Below, one piece after another: positions 22,028 to 29,353 of a stretch of DNA of 64,000 bases. Position 1 is the first letter of the stretch. Each line of letters begins with the position of its first letter. Both the position numbers and the translations under genes were made by a program. Under the pieces are notes generated by a model. It did no database searches. It was given only the letters and a program-made list of their open reading frames with translations, and was not told where the DNA came from. This stretch comes from a virus. The stretch lies in IMG/VR virus record IMGVR_UViG_3300000228_000002, positions 58,159 to 122,158 of that record. The stretch is one strand, 5' to 3'.

Positions 22028-23040
22028 AATATTTAATAACCGGTGCAGCAGGGTTCATAGGCTCAAACCTTGTACATCTTCTCAAGAAAAACAAGCCTGA
22101 AGCACAAATACTTATAGTTGATAAGATGGGTGTAGGATCTGACCCTAAGAACATCGAAGAGAGATATAACGGTACGGTAGACTTAAGGGTAGCAGATGTC
22201 ACAGACTACGAGGCTATCAAATGTATTGTAGGAGAATTCAAACCGAATTACCTAGTTCATGCTGCTGCAGAAAGTCATGTAGATCGATCTATTGATCATC
22301 CCCATTCATTTGTTGAGTCTAATATTATAGGAACCCTGAACATTCTGGAAGCTGTTAGGTCTAATGATGACCTAATCCATAGCACAAAAATCACGTTTAT
22401 CTCCACTGACGAGGTCTATGGTCAATTGGGGCCAGAAGATGCACCATTTGTGGAAGGACTCAAACATAAACCAAGTTCGGTGTATTCAGCCTCTAAATCG
22501 GCAGGGGAGGCACTGGTTCATGCCTATATCAAAACGTATGGTATGGATATTAGTATCACCAATTGTTCCAATAATTTTGGGCCTCGTCAACATGATGAAA
22601 AGTTTATACCAAAAACGATCAAGAGTATGCTCCAAGGTGATCCTGTTGAAGTTTATGGAAATGGCTCAAACATTAGAGACTGGATATACGTAGACGATCA
22701 CAACGAAGCACTTTTGAAAGTTATTCATGGTGGTCTGATAGGTAAGAACTACAACATCGGTGGTGGTAACGAGAGGACTAATCTCCAGATCGTTGAGGAT
22801 ATAAGAGAGATCGTATTCTCAGAGCCATACCTAGAATATATTAAAGAATATCACAATATTGAACTGAATCCACTCTCGATTAAGTTCGTTGCAGATCGTA
22901 AGGGTCACGATACCAGATATGCAGTAGACTACACAGCTACATCCAAAGAGCTTGGTTGGAATCCCGACACGAATAAATACAAAGAGAGACTTCAAGATAC
23001 AGTTAAATGGTATGTTGACAAGTTAAGAAACTTGAACTGA
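22024..23040 (+). CDS. dTDP-glucose 4,6-dehydratase (RmlB-like)
   Basis: The protein starts with the NAD-binding ITGAAGFIGSNL, contains the FISTDEVYG segment characteristic of RmlB (Thr-Asp-Glu), the catalytic YSASKSAGE (Tyr-x3-Lys), and the NNFGPRQHDEKFIPKTI substrate-binding stretch. The 338-residue length is right. It converts dTDP-glucose to the 4-keto-6-deoxy sugar, the first step to rhamnose and related sugars. In a phage this suggests glycosylation of DNA, virion or host surface. The other Rml enzymes are not in the window except an RmlD-like protein at 9639. Confidence 0.92.
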   Translation: MKYLITGAAGFIGSNLVHLLKKNKPEAQILIVDKMGVGSDPKNIEERYNGTVDLRVADVTDYEAIKCIVGEFKPNYLVHAAAESHVDRSIDHPHSFVESNIIGTLNILEAVRSNDDLIHSTKITFISTDEVYGQLGPEDAPFVEGLKHKPSSVYSASKSAGEALVHAYIKTYGMDISITNCSNNFGPRQHDEKFIPKTIKSMLQGDPVEVYGNGSNIRDWIYVDDHNEALLKVIHGGLIGKNYNIGGGNERTNLQIVEDIREIVFSEPYLEYIKEYHNIELNPLSIKFVADRKGHDTRYAVDYTATSKELGWNPDTNKYKERLQDTVKWYVDKLRNLN

Positions 23041-23050
23041 TGAGGATAAA

Positions 23051-23293
23051 ATGAAACCTTTTCTAAATGAGATTACTATCTGTGATCAGATACGCCCAAG
23101 AAGAACCTATCTAATCAATGGAAAGCCAGAAAAAATAGTGCGATTTATACCAATGCAAAATAGAGAGGGGATGATCGAAGATATTGAGATTTTGCTAGAT
23201 AAAAAACAAAATCGATATTTTTCATGGAATCTATTTAAAAATGGTAAGTCATGGGTCAAAAATATTTATGAAGTTAAGGTGAGTAGATTATGA
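23051..23293 (+). CDS. Hypothetical protein, 80 aa
   Basis: A basic protein with alternating hydrophobic and charged residues, probably beta-rich. A GATGAGGATAAA leader supplies a weak binding site. It is coupled to the next small gene by an ATGA overlap. No family was recognised. Confidence 0.55.
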   Translation: MKPFLNEITICDQIRPRRTYLINGKPEKIVRFIPMQNREGMIEDIEILLDKKQNRYFSWNLFKNGKSWVKNIYEVKVSRL

Positions 23294-23409
23294 GTAAGAG
23301 AAATCGAATCACTAATGAGGCTCTCTGCGCTCAGGTCAGAGCAAGATCATGTGAGGCTTGCGGTAAATCGGTGGCCGGTGAATGCCATCACATCAAGGAA
23401 GGTAAATGA
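23290..23409 (+). CDS. HNH-nuclease N-terminal fragment or small zinc protein, 39 aa
   Basis: The 39 residues end with CEACGKSVAGECHHIKEGK, a zinc knuckle followed by the first His-His of an HNH motif. The rest of an HNH domain (N and C-terminal CxxC plus H) is missing. It is therefore probably a remnant of a homing endonuclease or a small zinc-binding protein. It overlaps its neighbours on both sides by ATGA junctions. Confidence 0.5.
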   Translation: MSKRNRITNEALCAQVRARSCEACGKSVAGECHHIKEGK

Positions 23410-24224
23410 ATCAACCACAACAGTTCGGAAATTTAAAACTCAAACCTATGACGAACCAGGATATCCAAAATTTGGATCAACCTTTGCCACCAACTCCGGA
23501 TCAACAGCCTGATGAGAATGACATTTTTGTCCAGGCAAGAAAAATGAATCAACCACAACCGGAAGCATCGAAACCTGCACCGAAAAAGAACGATCTAGAG
23601 GATAAAGCAATTAATATGCACCCTGTCCTCAGGAAGCTCAAATCGAAACTGGGTATTGATAGAATCACCGTTCACAAGAAATCTGTGTTGGTTGATGGGG
23701 AAGTGTTTGAGTTTGGTTTCACAGAGTATTCAGAAGACCTCAACATTTGGTGCCTTACTGAGTCTAGAAACCAATTGATCAGAGGCGAAACTGACGAAAA
23801 AGCCATGAGCACATACAACATTCTAAGAGTTGGGTGTTCTCTAGTTTCTATCAATAATTGCCCGTCCTACGAGGTTTATGGGATTGAACCTAGAGAGGGA
23901 GAGATTCCAGCTAGCAGTCAATATTTGTTGTCTGATAGACTTCGCAAAGCCGTAGCTGTCGAATTCAACCAATTCATCACGAAAGAGGGTGTTGCGTTTG
24001 TAGACATCCTAGAGCAATTCTGGCAAGAGAAAATTCTATCTAGGGTTAGCATTATTTCGGGCAATGCACTAGCCCCAAATGAGGGAGCATTCGTCTGCGA
24101 AATAGCAGGTTGTACGTTTGTACACACAGGCTCTACGACTAAAGAACATTATTGTGTCGAACATGGTGTTAAACTCAAAAAGTCGCTAACCCTAGCTGAA
24201 CAGGATTCACTCCCTTTGGCCTAA
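23406..24224 (+). CDS. Unknown protein with zinc-finger-like end; possible tail-assembly chaperone 0-frame product
   Basis: The 272-residue protein has a Gln/Pro-rich N-terminal 60 residues, then a globular part (HPVLRKLKSKLGIDRITVH and onward). A C-terminal cysteine/histidine cluster follows (CEIAGC, a 14-residue gap, CVEH). Its stop is preceded by C_CCT_TTG_GCC, a slippery heptamer in correct register, and the next open frame is in -1. Tail-assembly chaperones of many tailed phages are made in this way. The family itself was not recognised. Confidence 0.7.
   Translation: MNQPQQFGNLKLKPMTNQDIQNLDQPLPPTPDQQPDENDIFVQARKMNQPQPEASKPAPKKNDLEDKAINMHPVLRKLKSKLGIDRITVHKKSVLVDGEVFEFGFTEYSEDLNIWCLTESRNQLIRGETDEKAMSTYNILRVGCSLVSINNCPSYEVYGIEPREGEIPASSQYLLSDRLRKAVAVEFNQFITKEGVAFVDILEQFWQEKILSRVSIISGNALAPNEGAFVCEIAGCTFVHTGSTTKEHYCVEHGVKLKKSLTLAEQDSLPLA
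24212..24218 (+). promoter_or_regulatory. Possible -1 frameshift site CCCTTTG
   Basis: C CCT TTG is an X_XXY_YYZ heptamer in the frame of the upstream gene, followed by GCC TAA. The downstream frame is in -1, is open from 24198, and has no ribosome binding site at its only ATG (24308). The predicted fusion (23406-24718) is 437 residues long. Positioning is exact, but this heptamer is not among those best known to be efficient. Confidence 0.5.
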
Positions 24225-24307
24225 AGGCTACTAACCTCGACCCAGACCTAAAGATTATAGGTCAGTTAGCAGCCAGAGGTGGGTATACACTAGAACAGAT
24301 TTCGCAT

Positions 24308-24718
24308 ATGGATTATGCCGAGATTTTGTATATTCATTATCATCAAGACCTAATGGAACAAGCCAGATACCAACAGCTATTCAAGGCTCTTGGTGTGTTG
24401 TGGAGTAAAGAAGACCTAGCCAAACCTACCAAGAGAGATCCTAATGCCCCCGAGCCAGATGAGGTGTTCATACCTTTATCTATGGTTATCAACCCGAAAG
24501 TACTGGATATAGTTCGGTCGGACAAATCTTCAAATAGAAAAGAGGGTGAGGGAGTCAAGGTATTGTCTGATGGTACCCCTATCGATAAATCGCTTGGGCC
24601 AGTCAAATCTATGTCAGACCTGACTAAGGACGAGTTCTTCAATCTTATTGGACAACCTATGCCATCCAGAATGTCTAAGGAATCCAAAGAGAAAATGAAA
24701 GAGAAGTGGGTAAAGTAG
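24308..24718 (+). CDS. Unknown protein, likely -1 frameshift extension of the preceding gene
   Basis: From its ATG the product is 136 residues. The same frame is open upstream to 24198 and encodes a plausible continuous protein segment (LKATNLDPDLKIIGQLAARG, then a helical YTLEQISHMDYAEI). No Shine-Dalgarno sequence precedes 24308. A helix-rich region with a LEQI..M.Y.EIL pattern resembles second-frame parts of tail-assembly chaperones, but this is by impression only. The C-terminus is lysine-rich. Confidence 0.6.
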   Translation: MDYAEILYIHYHQDLMEQARYQQLFKALGVLWSKEDLAKPTKRDPNAPEPDEVFIPLSMVINPKVLDIVRSDKSSNRKEGEGVKVLSDGTPIDKSLGPVKSMSDLTKDEFFNLIGQPMPSRMSKESKEKMKEKWVK

Positions 24719-24742
24719 TGCGTTCTAGGTTAGATTTATAAC

Positions 24743-25246
24743 ATGCCAATATTACTGCCAAACCATGAAAATTTTTCAATAACAGAGTACAATAGCTGTC
24801 TGGGTAAACCTTATTTAGCAAAGTTTTGGACCAAGATCAGTGGGGCAGGTACAGCAACCTTTAGTATACCGGGTATACAGTTTACTGGGATAAGCACATG
24901 GATGCTTAACTCGTATATCCCTGTAGAAGTGTTCCAAGGATTTTTTGCCAACTTTTCACACCATTCACTTACTGGTGCAGCAACTGTTGCAATAAGTGTT
25001 GAATGCTACGATGACACTAAGGTACTATTAGGTACTAGAAACTGTTTTTTCTCTGGTGCTTCACCAGTAGGATATACTAACGTTCAAGCATTTATCACTG
25101 GTAGCGGAGCCACTGCAACCAATTACATTGCAGGCACGTATTTCATCAGAGTGAAGGTTACAGTATCAGCCAATACTGGTAACTACTTTCTGTACAGACC
25201 ATATTTTGACTACATGCCATATGCCCAACAAGCTCTCTACGTCTAA
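24743..25246 (+). CDS. Putative virion-associated beta-rich protein, 167 aa
   Basis: The sequence is rich in Gly, Ser, Thr and aromatic residues with few charges (FWTKISGAGTATFSIPGIQF), as in beta-sandwich capsid-decoration, fibre or carbohydrate-binding proteins. No cysteine motif or signal peptide is present. It follows the putative frameshift pair and precedes a promoter at 25267. The function is inferred from composition only. Confidence 0.62.
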   Translation: MPILLPNHENFSITEYNSCLGKPYLAKFWTKISGAGTATFSIPGIQFTGISTWMLNSYIPVEVFQGFFANFSHHSLTGAATVAISVECYDDTKVLLGTRNCFFSGASPVGYTNVQAFITGSGATATNYIAGTYFIRVKVTVSANTGNYFLYRPYFDYMPYAQQALYV

Positions 25247-25266
25247 TTTCCTTTCCTAAAAAGCGT

Positions 25267-25272
25267 TATAAT
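25267..25272 (+). promoter_or_regulatory. -10 box TATAAT
   Basis: A perfect TATAAT lies 17 bases upstream of the GAAGGAAAA binding site of the next gene and just after the preceding stop. The -35 region is not obvious. It could start transcription of the primase-SbcC unit. Confidence 0.4.
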
Positions 25273-25288
25273 ACGTGAAGGAAAAGCT

Positions 25289-25840
25289 ATGAGACTTGCT
25301 CTTGTCAGGAATAAAGAAAAGCATAACGGGTTCACCATTAAAGACTTGGATTCGGACACTGAATTCTTCTATTTAGATGGAAATGGTAGTTGTTCCCTTC
25401 CGACTATCATGCTTTCAGTAGATCCACACGTAGTGTATGGTATGAGTCACCCATCTACTGTCACAAGACTATTCCAGGATGGGCCGCAGATTCTTTTGAC
25501 CACAAAAAAGCTAGCTCATACACTCTATGAGCACGGAATGAAAGCCTGTTGGAGCCAAATTGTTCTCGGTAACACCCCAGTGTATACCCAGATGAACACC
25601 TTCTACACAGTTCAGGATGAGTTCGAGTTCTCGCCATATAAAGGCATTACCATTATTGCAAAAGTTCATGGTAAAGAAGACAAACCATTCTTGGAAATTG
25701 TGGTTAAAACTGGTGCAGATCCAGTGTACTACAACAAGGCTTATGTGATTTGCCCTTCTGGCATAAAACCGCAGGTTAATAACCCTGTGGAGAAGTTCAT
25801 AAATCCCGACACAATCATGGATTATGCACTGATAGCTTAA
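25289..25840 (+). CDS. Hypothetical protein, 183 aa
   Basis: A soluble alpha/beta protein with a good AAGGAAAA binding site. It is directly followed by the primase start (stop TAA then ATG). No motif was recognised. Its position between a TATAAT box and primase suggests a replication accessory. Confidence 0.65.
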   Translation: MRLALVRNKEKHNGFTIKDLDSDTEFFYLDGNGSCSLPTIMLSVDPHVVYGMSHPSTVTRLFQDGPQILLTTKKLAHTLYEHGMKACWSQIVLGNTPVYTQMNTFYTVQDEFEFSPYKGITIIAKVHGKEDKPFLEIVVKTGADPVYYNKAYVICPSGIKPQVNNPVEKFINPDTIMDYALIA

Positions 25841-26773
25841 ATGTCTGAGAAGTTAATACATTTAATCATAAACGAATTGAGCGGACTCAATTATCACCCA
25901 GTTAGTGATAAGAGGATCAAAATTCATTGTCCGTTCCACACGGACTCTAACCCATCTCTAAACGTAGCTTTAGGTCACCCAAAGTTACCTCCTGGTTCGT
26001 TCAAATGTTTCTCCTGTGGTGAGAAAGGAACGTGGAACAAGTTAGCCGAAAGGCTCAAGCTCAAAACCTATCATGATGGCGATCTAAAGAAGTACTATGA
26101 TAAATCGCAGAAATTTGATGACGATCCATTTCAGGATTTAGGCAAGGAAATACAAAGAGCCATCGGTGGTGGTGACAATCTTTATGTAAAGGATGGTTTA
26201 GAGGAATTGCCATTTGACTTTCAATGGAGAGGAATAGGCAGAGACTTCTGGATTGGCCTTGGTTGCCAGTATTATTGGGACTACAAAAAGGATCAATTCT
26301 ATCTCTACATGCCAATGACCATGTATGGTAAGTACATTGGATACACTTTATCAGCAATGACACCGGATCCGGATCACGGAGTTCCTAAGTATCAAACATT
26401 TGCCCAGACGGAGTTTGCCCTTCTCAACTACGATAGTCTGGTTCCCAATAGCACAATAGTAATTGTTGAAGGGCATTTTGACACATGGAGAATGATGAGT
26501 TACAGGTTCAACTGTACGGGCATGATAGGAACTGAAAACTGGTCCAAATACAAGACAGCTTCCATTAAGGCAAAACTACCTAAAAGGGTGATAATATGTA
26601 CTGATGGCGATCAACCTGGATACAAGGCCGGAAATATGCTCAATGAGCTATTTACCGCCGAAGGAATCGACACCGTCTATTACAAACTGCCAGAATTTCC
26701 AAAACCTAATGCACTCGACCCAGGCAACATGCCAATAGAGTACATCGAAGATCTTAGAAGGTATATCATATGA
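25841..26773 (+). CDS. DNA primase (DnaG-type, CHC2 zinc ribbon plus TOPRIM)
   Basis: The N-terminal zinc ribbon is HC30-x2-H33...C56-x2-C59 with the conserved PFH.DSNPSL signature. The TOPRIM domain shows VEGHFD (residues 209-214) and DGDQPG (255-260), the acidic metal-binding residues. At 310 residues it is short and lacks a helicase domain. It would lay down primers for lagging-strand synthesis. It overlaps the SbcC-like gene by four bases. Confidence 0.92.
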   Translation: MSEKLIHLIINELSGLNYHPVSDKRIKIHCPFHTDSNPSLNVALGHPKLPPGSFKCFSCGEKGTWNKLAERLKLKTYHDGDLKKYYDKSQKFDDDPFQDLGKEIQRAIGGGDNLYVKDGLEELPFDFQWRGIGRDFWIGLGCQYYWDYKKDQFYLYMPMTMYGKYIGYTLSAMTPDPDHGVPKYQTFAQTEFALLNYDSLVPNSTIVIVEGHFDTWRMMSYRFNCTGMIGTENWSKYKTASIKAKLPKRVIICTDGDQPGYKAGNMLNELFTAEGIDTVYYKLPEFPKPNALDPGNMPIEYIEDLRRYII

Positions 26774-29055
26774 AGTTGAAAAGAGTCACTATCAAGAATA
26801 TCAGAACTTTCAAAGAGGAAACATTTCCTCTTGAGGATAGAGGATTAGTCTCTATCATTGGTATGAACGGTGCCGGTAAGACCACCCTATTCAATGCAAT
26901 ACGAGCCAACCTATTCAATGCAATGAACGACAAGTCAAAATTTGACGACCTTGTCAGAAATAAGAAAGATGCACAGATAGTTGTCGAATTCGAGAATAAC
27001 GGAAAAGAGTACGTGTCCGACTTATCTCGTATCAAAGGCAAGTGGATATACGAAATTCTAGAAGATAGGGTCAATGTCACTCCTCATAATCAGATCGACG
27101 CTAGAAAGATACCAGCTATTGCTATCGGTATCACTGCAGAAGAATGGGATGCGGCTATTCAGCTTTCTCAGAAAGGTTCACATGTTCTAGTTTCAGGGAC
27201 ACCAGCCAAAAGAAAAGAGTACATCTCCGAATTCTTTGGAATCGATGATAAGTACGACGTAATTCAAGACAAATCAAAAGAAGAATTAAAGTCAGTAGAA
27301 GCGGCTATTAGAGAAATCGAGTCTTATTCACACACCAAACAAGCATTAGAAGAAGAACTAAAGCAAACCCACGTTGTTGATGTCAGCACGGAAGAAGCCA
27401 AAGTACAAGAACTTGGAAACAAAATCCAGGAAATCAAGAAGAAAGCAGATGCTCTTAGAGGTGTTCTTACTCTTCAGAGAACTTGGGAGCAGTACTCAGC
27501 CGATGCCTATCCTGCAGAATTTGAGCAGGTAGATGCATCTGCATGGCTACACCACTTCCAAAATGAGAAATTGTCTCTTGAATCAAGAGTAAACAACTAC
27601 AAGAAAGCTAGTGAATATAACACTAGAGTAGAAGTTTCTAATCAGCAATACGACAGTCTTGAGAAGTGGTTGAGTGACAATAGCCTATTAGCATCAAGAT
27701 ATACTGAACCATCAAGCGCATATGTGAACGAGAGAGCAACACTGAGAGCCAAAAAGCAGATTGCTCAATCACGGAACCTTTACACTACCCAATTGAAAGA
27801 ACTTCAACACCTAGAAGGGAAAGTTCTACAAGACACGACTAGCGACGAACGGGCTCTATCGGAAATGAGATCAGAGTATGCTGTTATGTCTGCTAAGTAC
27901 ACGGCCACTATGAACGGTAAATGTCCAACCTGCGGATCTGAGTTTTCTCATGATCATGTTATGGGCGACTATCAAAAGTTAGTAGACCTAGGGAACAAGA
28001 TCACAGAGTACGACCAAAAGATTGCTGCTATCAAAATCGAGAACGTTCAAATAGGGAAATACTCAAGCATTCAACAGCAACTAGCCAACATTCCAGAATT
28101 TACTTCGAATGAAGACCTTCATCTTTCTGGCCTTGAGCAAGATATAGACAAGGTAATCGACTATCAGAACAAGAAGAAAGTCTTTGAAGGTATGACCAAA
28201 TCAGAGCCGATGGATTTAGGGGTTCTACCTACTGAACAAGAAGTGGCTCAAAACAAAGTGAACCTTGACTTCTACCAGAAAATGGTCAATGCTCGATCTA
28301 TCTGTCCTCAGTCTGCCCCATCAGAAATTTCATCTACTGAAATCGAAGCTGAGATTTCAAGAATGTCAAAAGAAGTTCTGCCTCTTGAAGAAGAAATAGT
28401 AGTTCTACGTTCTTCTATTATGGCAGCAGACAAGATGAAACAATCCAAGAAGAGAATTGAGGACCAGATTGAAACTATCAATCAGAAATTTGGAACTCTG
28501 GGTAAACTCCACGAAGAGGAGCTATTCTGGAAATCTATGGTGTTTGCCTATGGTCCTAAGGGTTTAAGAGTTATTCAGTTACAAAAAATTATGGACCTGA
28601 TCCTCTCAGTTCTGCCTGCTTATACTGCCAGAATGTTCAATGGCAAGAGAATATCTTTCTCAACCGAGGTAGATGCTGGTAGTATTTCCATTATTGCCAC
28701 ACGTGAAGATGACGAAGGTACCTATACCAACGATATTTCAAGCTTGTCCGGTGGTGAGGCATCTAAGATGACAGTGTGTCTAATCTTTGCAGTAGCCAAA
28801 GCAAGATTGGCCAAGAAGAAATCCAATATTATCGTCTTGGATGAGGTTGATGCTCAAGTGGATGAAGAAGGGAAATTCTTGTTCGTAAATGAGCTCCTAC
28901 CTATGATGAGAGATGAATTCGAGTCAGTATTCGTTATTTCTCACTCTAAGGACACATCGCAGACAGCAATTTTCGACGAGAACCTGTTGTTCAGCAAGCC
29001 AGAGAATCTTCACTACACTGAAATAAGAAGCTTGGGTAAGTCGATAGGGAACTGA
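26770..29055 (+). CDS. SbcC/Rad50-like ATPase (gp46-type)
   Basis: A Walker A motif GMNGAGKTT lies at residues 31-39, a zinc hook CPTC at C385/C388 in the middle of two long coiled-coil arms, an ABC signature SGGEAS near residue 660, and Walker B IIVLDEVDAQ near 695. The 761-residue length fits. It partners the SbcD-like nuclease at 20760 in DNA-end processing. It is coupled to primase by an ATGA overlap. Confidence 0.95.
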   Translation: MKLKRVTIKNIRTFKEETFPLEDRGLVSIIGMNGAGKTTLFNAIRANLFNAMNDKSKFDDLVRNKKDAQIVVEFENNGKEYVSDLSRIKGKWIYEILEDRVNVTPHNQIDARKIPAIAIGITAEEWDAAIQLSQKGSHVLVSGTPAKRKEYISEFFGIDDKYDVIQDKSKEELKSVEAAIREIESYSHTKQALEEELKQTHVVDVSTEEAKVQELGNKIQEIKKKADALRGVLTLQRTWEQYSADAYPAEFEQVDASAWLHHFQNEKLSLESRVNNYKKASEYNTRVEVSNQQYDSLEKWLSDNSLLASRYTEPSSAYVNERATLRAKKQIAQSRNLYTTQLKELQHLEGKVLQDTTSDERALSEMRSEYAVMSAKYTATMNGKCPTCGSEFSHDHVMGDYQKLVDLGNKITEYDQKIAAIKIENVQIGKYSSIQQQLANIPEFTSNEDLHLSGLEQDIDKVIDYQNKKKVFEGMTKSEPMDLGVLPTEQEVAQNKVNLDFYQKMVNARSICPQSAPSEISSTEIEAEISRMSKEVLPLEEEIVVLRSSIMAADKMKQSKKRIEDQIETINQKFGTLGKLHEEELFWKSMVFAYGPKGLRVIQLQKIMDLILSVLPAYTARMFNGKRISFSTEVDAGSISIIATREDDEGTYTNDISSLSGGEASKMTVCLIFAVAKARLAKKKSNIIVLDEVDAQVDEEGKFLFVNELLPMMRDEFESVFVISHSKDTSQTAIFDENLLFSKPENLHYTEIRSLGKSIGN

Positions 29056-29064
29056 TTTTCGCTC

Positions 29065-29125
29065 CCCGTTAGTTAATTTCTAAGAAAAGCAAGCCACCTC
29101 CCTTGAAGGTGCTTTAACTAATGGG
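29065..29125 (+). ncRNA. Predicted three-way-junction RNA element
   Basis: Between the SbcC-like stop and the next start, 29065-29076 pairs perfectly (one G-U) with 29114-29125 over 12 bp. Inside lie a short stem 77-80/84-87 and a hairpin 92-99/107-113 (seven pairs, one bulged C, loop CCCTTGA). It ends seven bases before the ATG at 29132 and has no following U-run, so it does not look like an ordinary terminator. It could be a cis-regulatory element controlling the downstream gene, or an RNA-processing site. Confidence 0.45.
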
Positions 29126-29131
29126 TTGTTT

Positions 29132-29353
29132 ATGGTCGTTCGTTCTTACTACAAAGATGGAGCTTTATCAGGTATCATCGAAGTCACAAAAATGGTTGAC
29201 TCGAAGCCAGCTCAGTATCAAATGTGCCTGATCCACTCGATCAACGGCATACTGTTAAAGAAAGATTTTGATTCAGCAGACAAGGCCTTTAGTAAGGCTA
29301 CCACTCTCGGCTACATCAGAACGAAATGGAATACTAAAGAGATCAAACTATGA
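29132..29353 (+). CDS. Hypothetical protein, 73 aa
   Basis: The ATG at 29132 is chosen over an in-frame TTG at 29126. The product is a small basic protein with alternating beta-type residues. The ribosome binding region coincides with the 3' strand of the predicted structured element. It is coupled to the following fibre gene by an ATGA overlap. The function is unknown; a fibre assembly partner is possible. Confidence 0.55.
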   Translation: MVVRSYYKDGALSGIIEVTKMVDSKPAQYQMCLIHSINGILLKKDFDSADKAFSKATTLGYIRTKWNTKEIKL

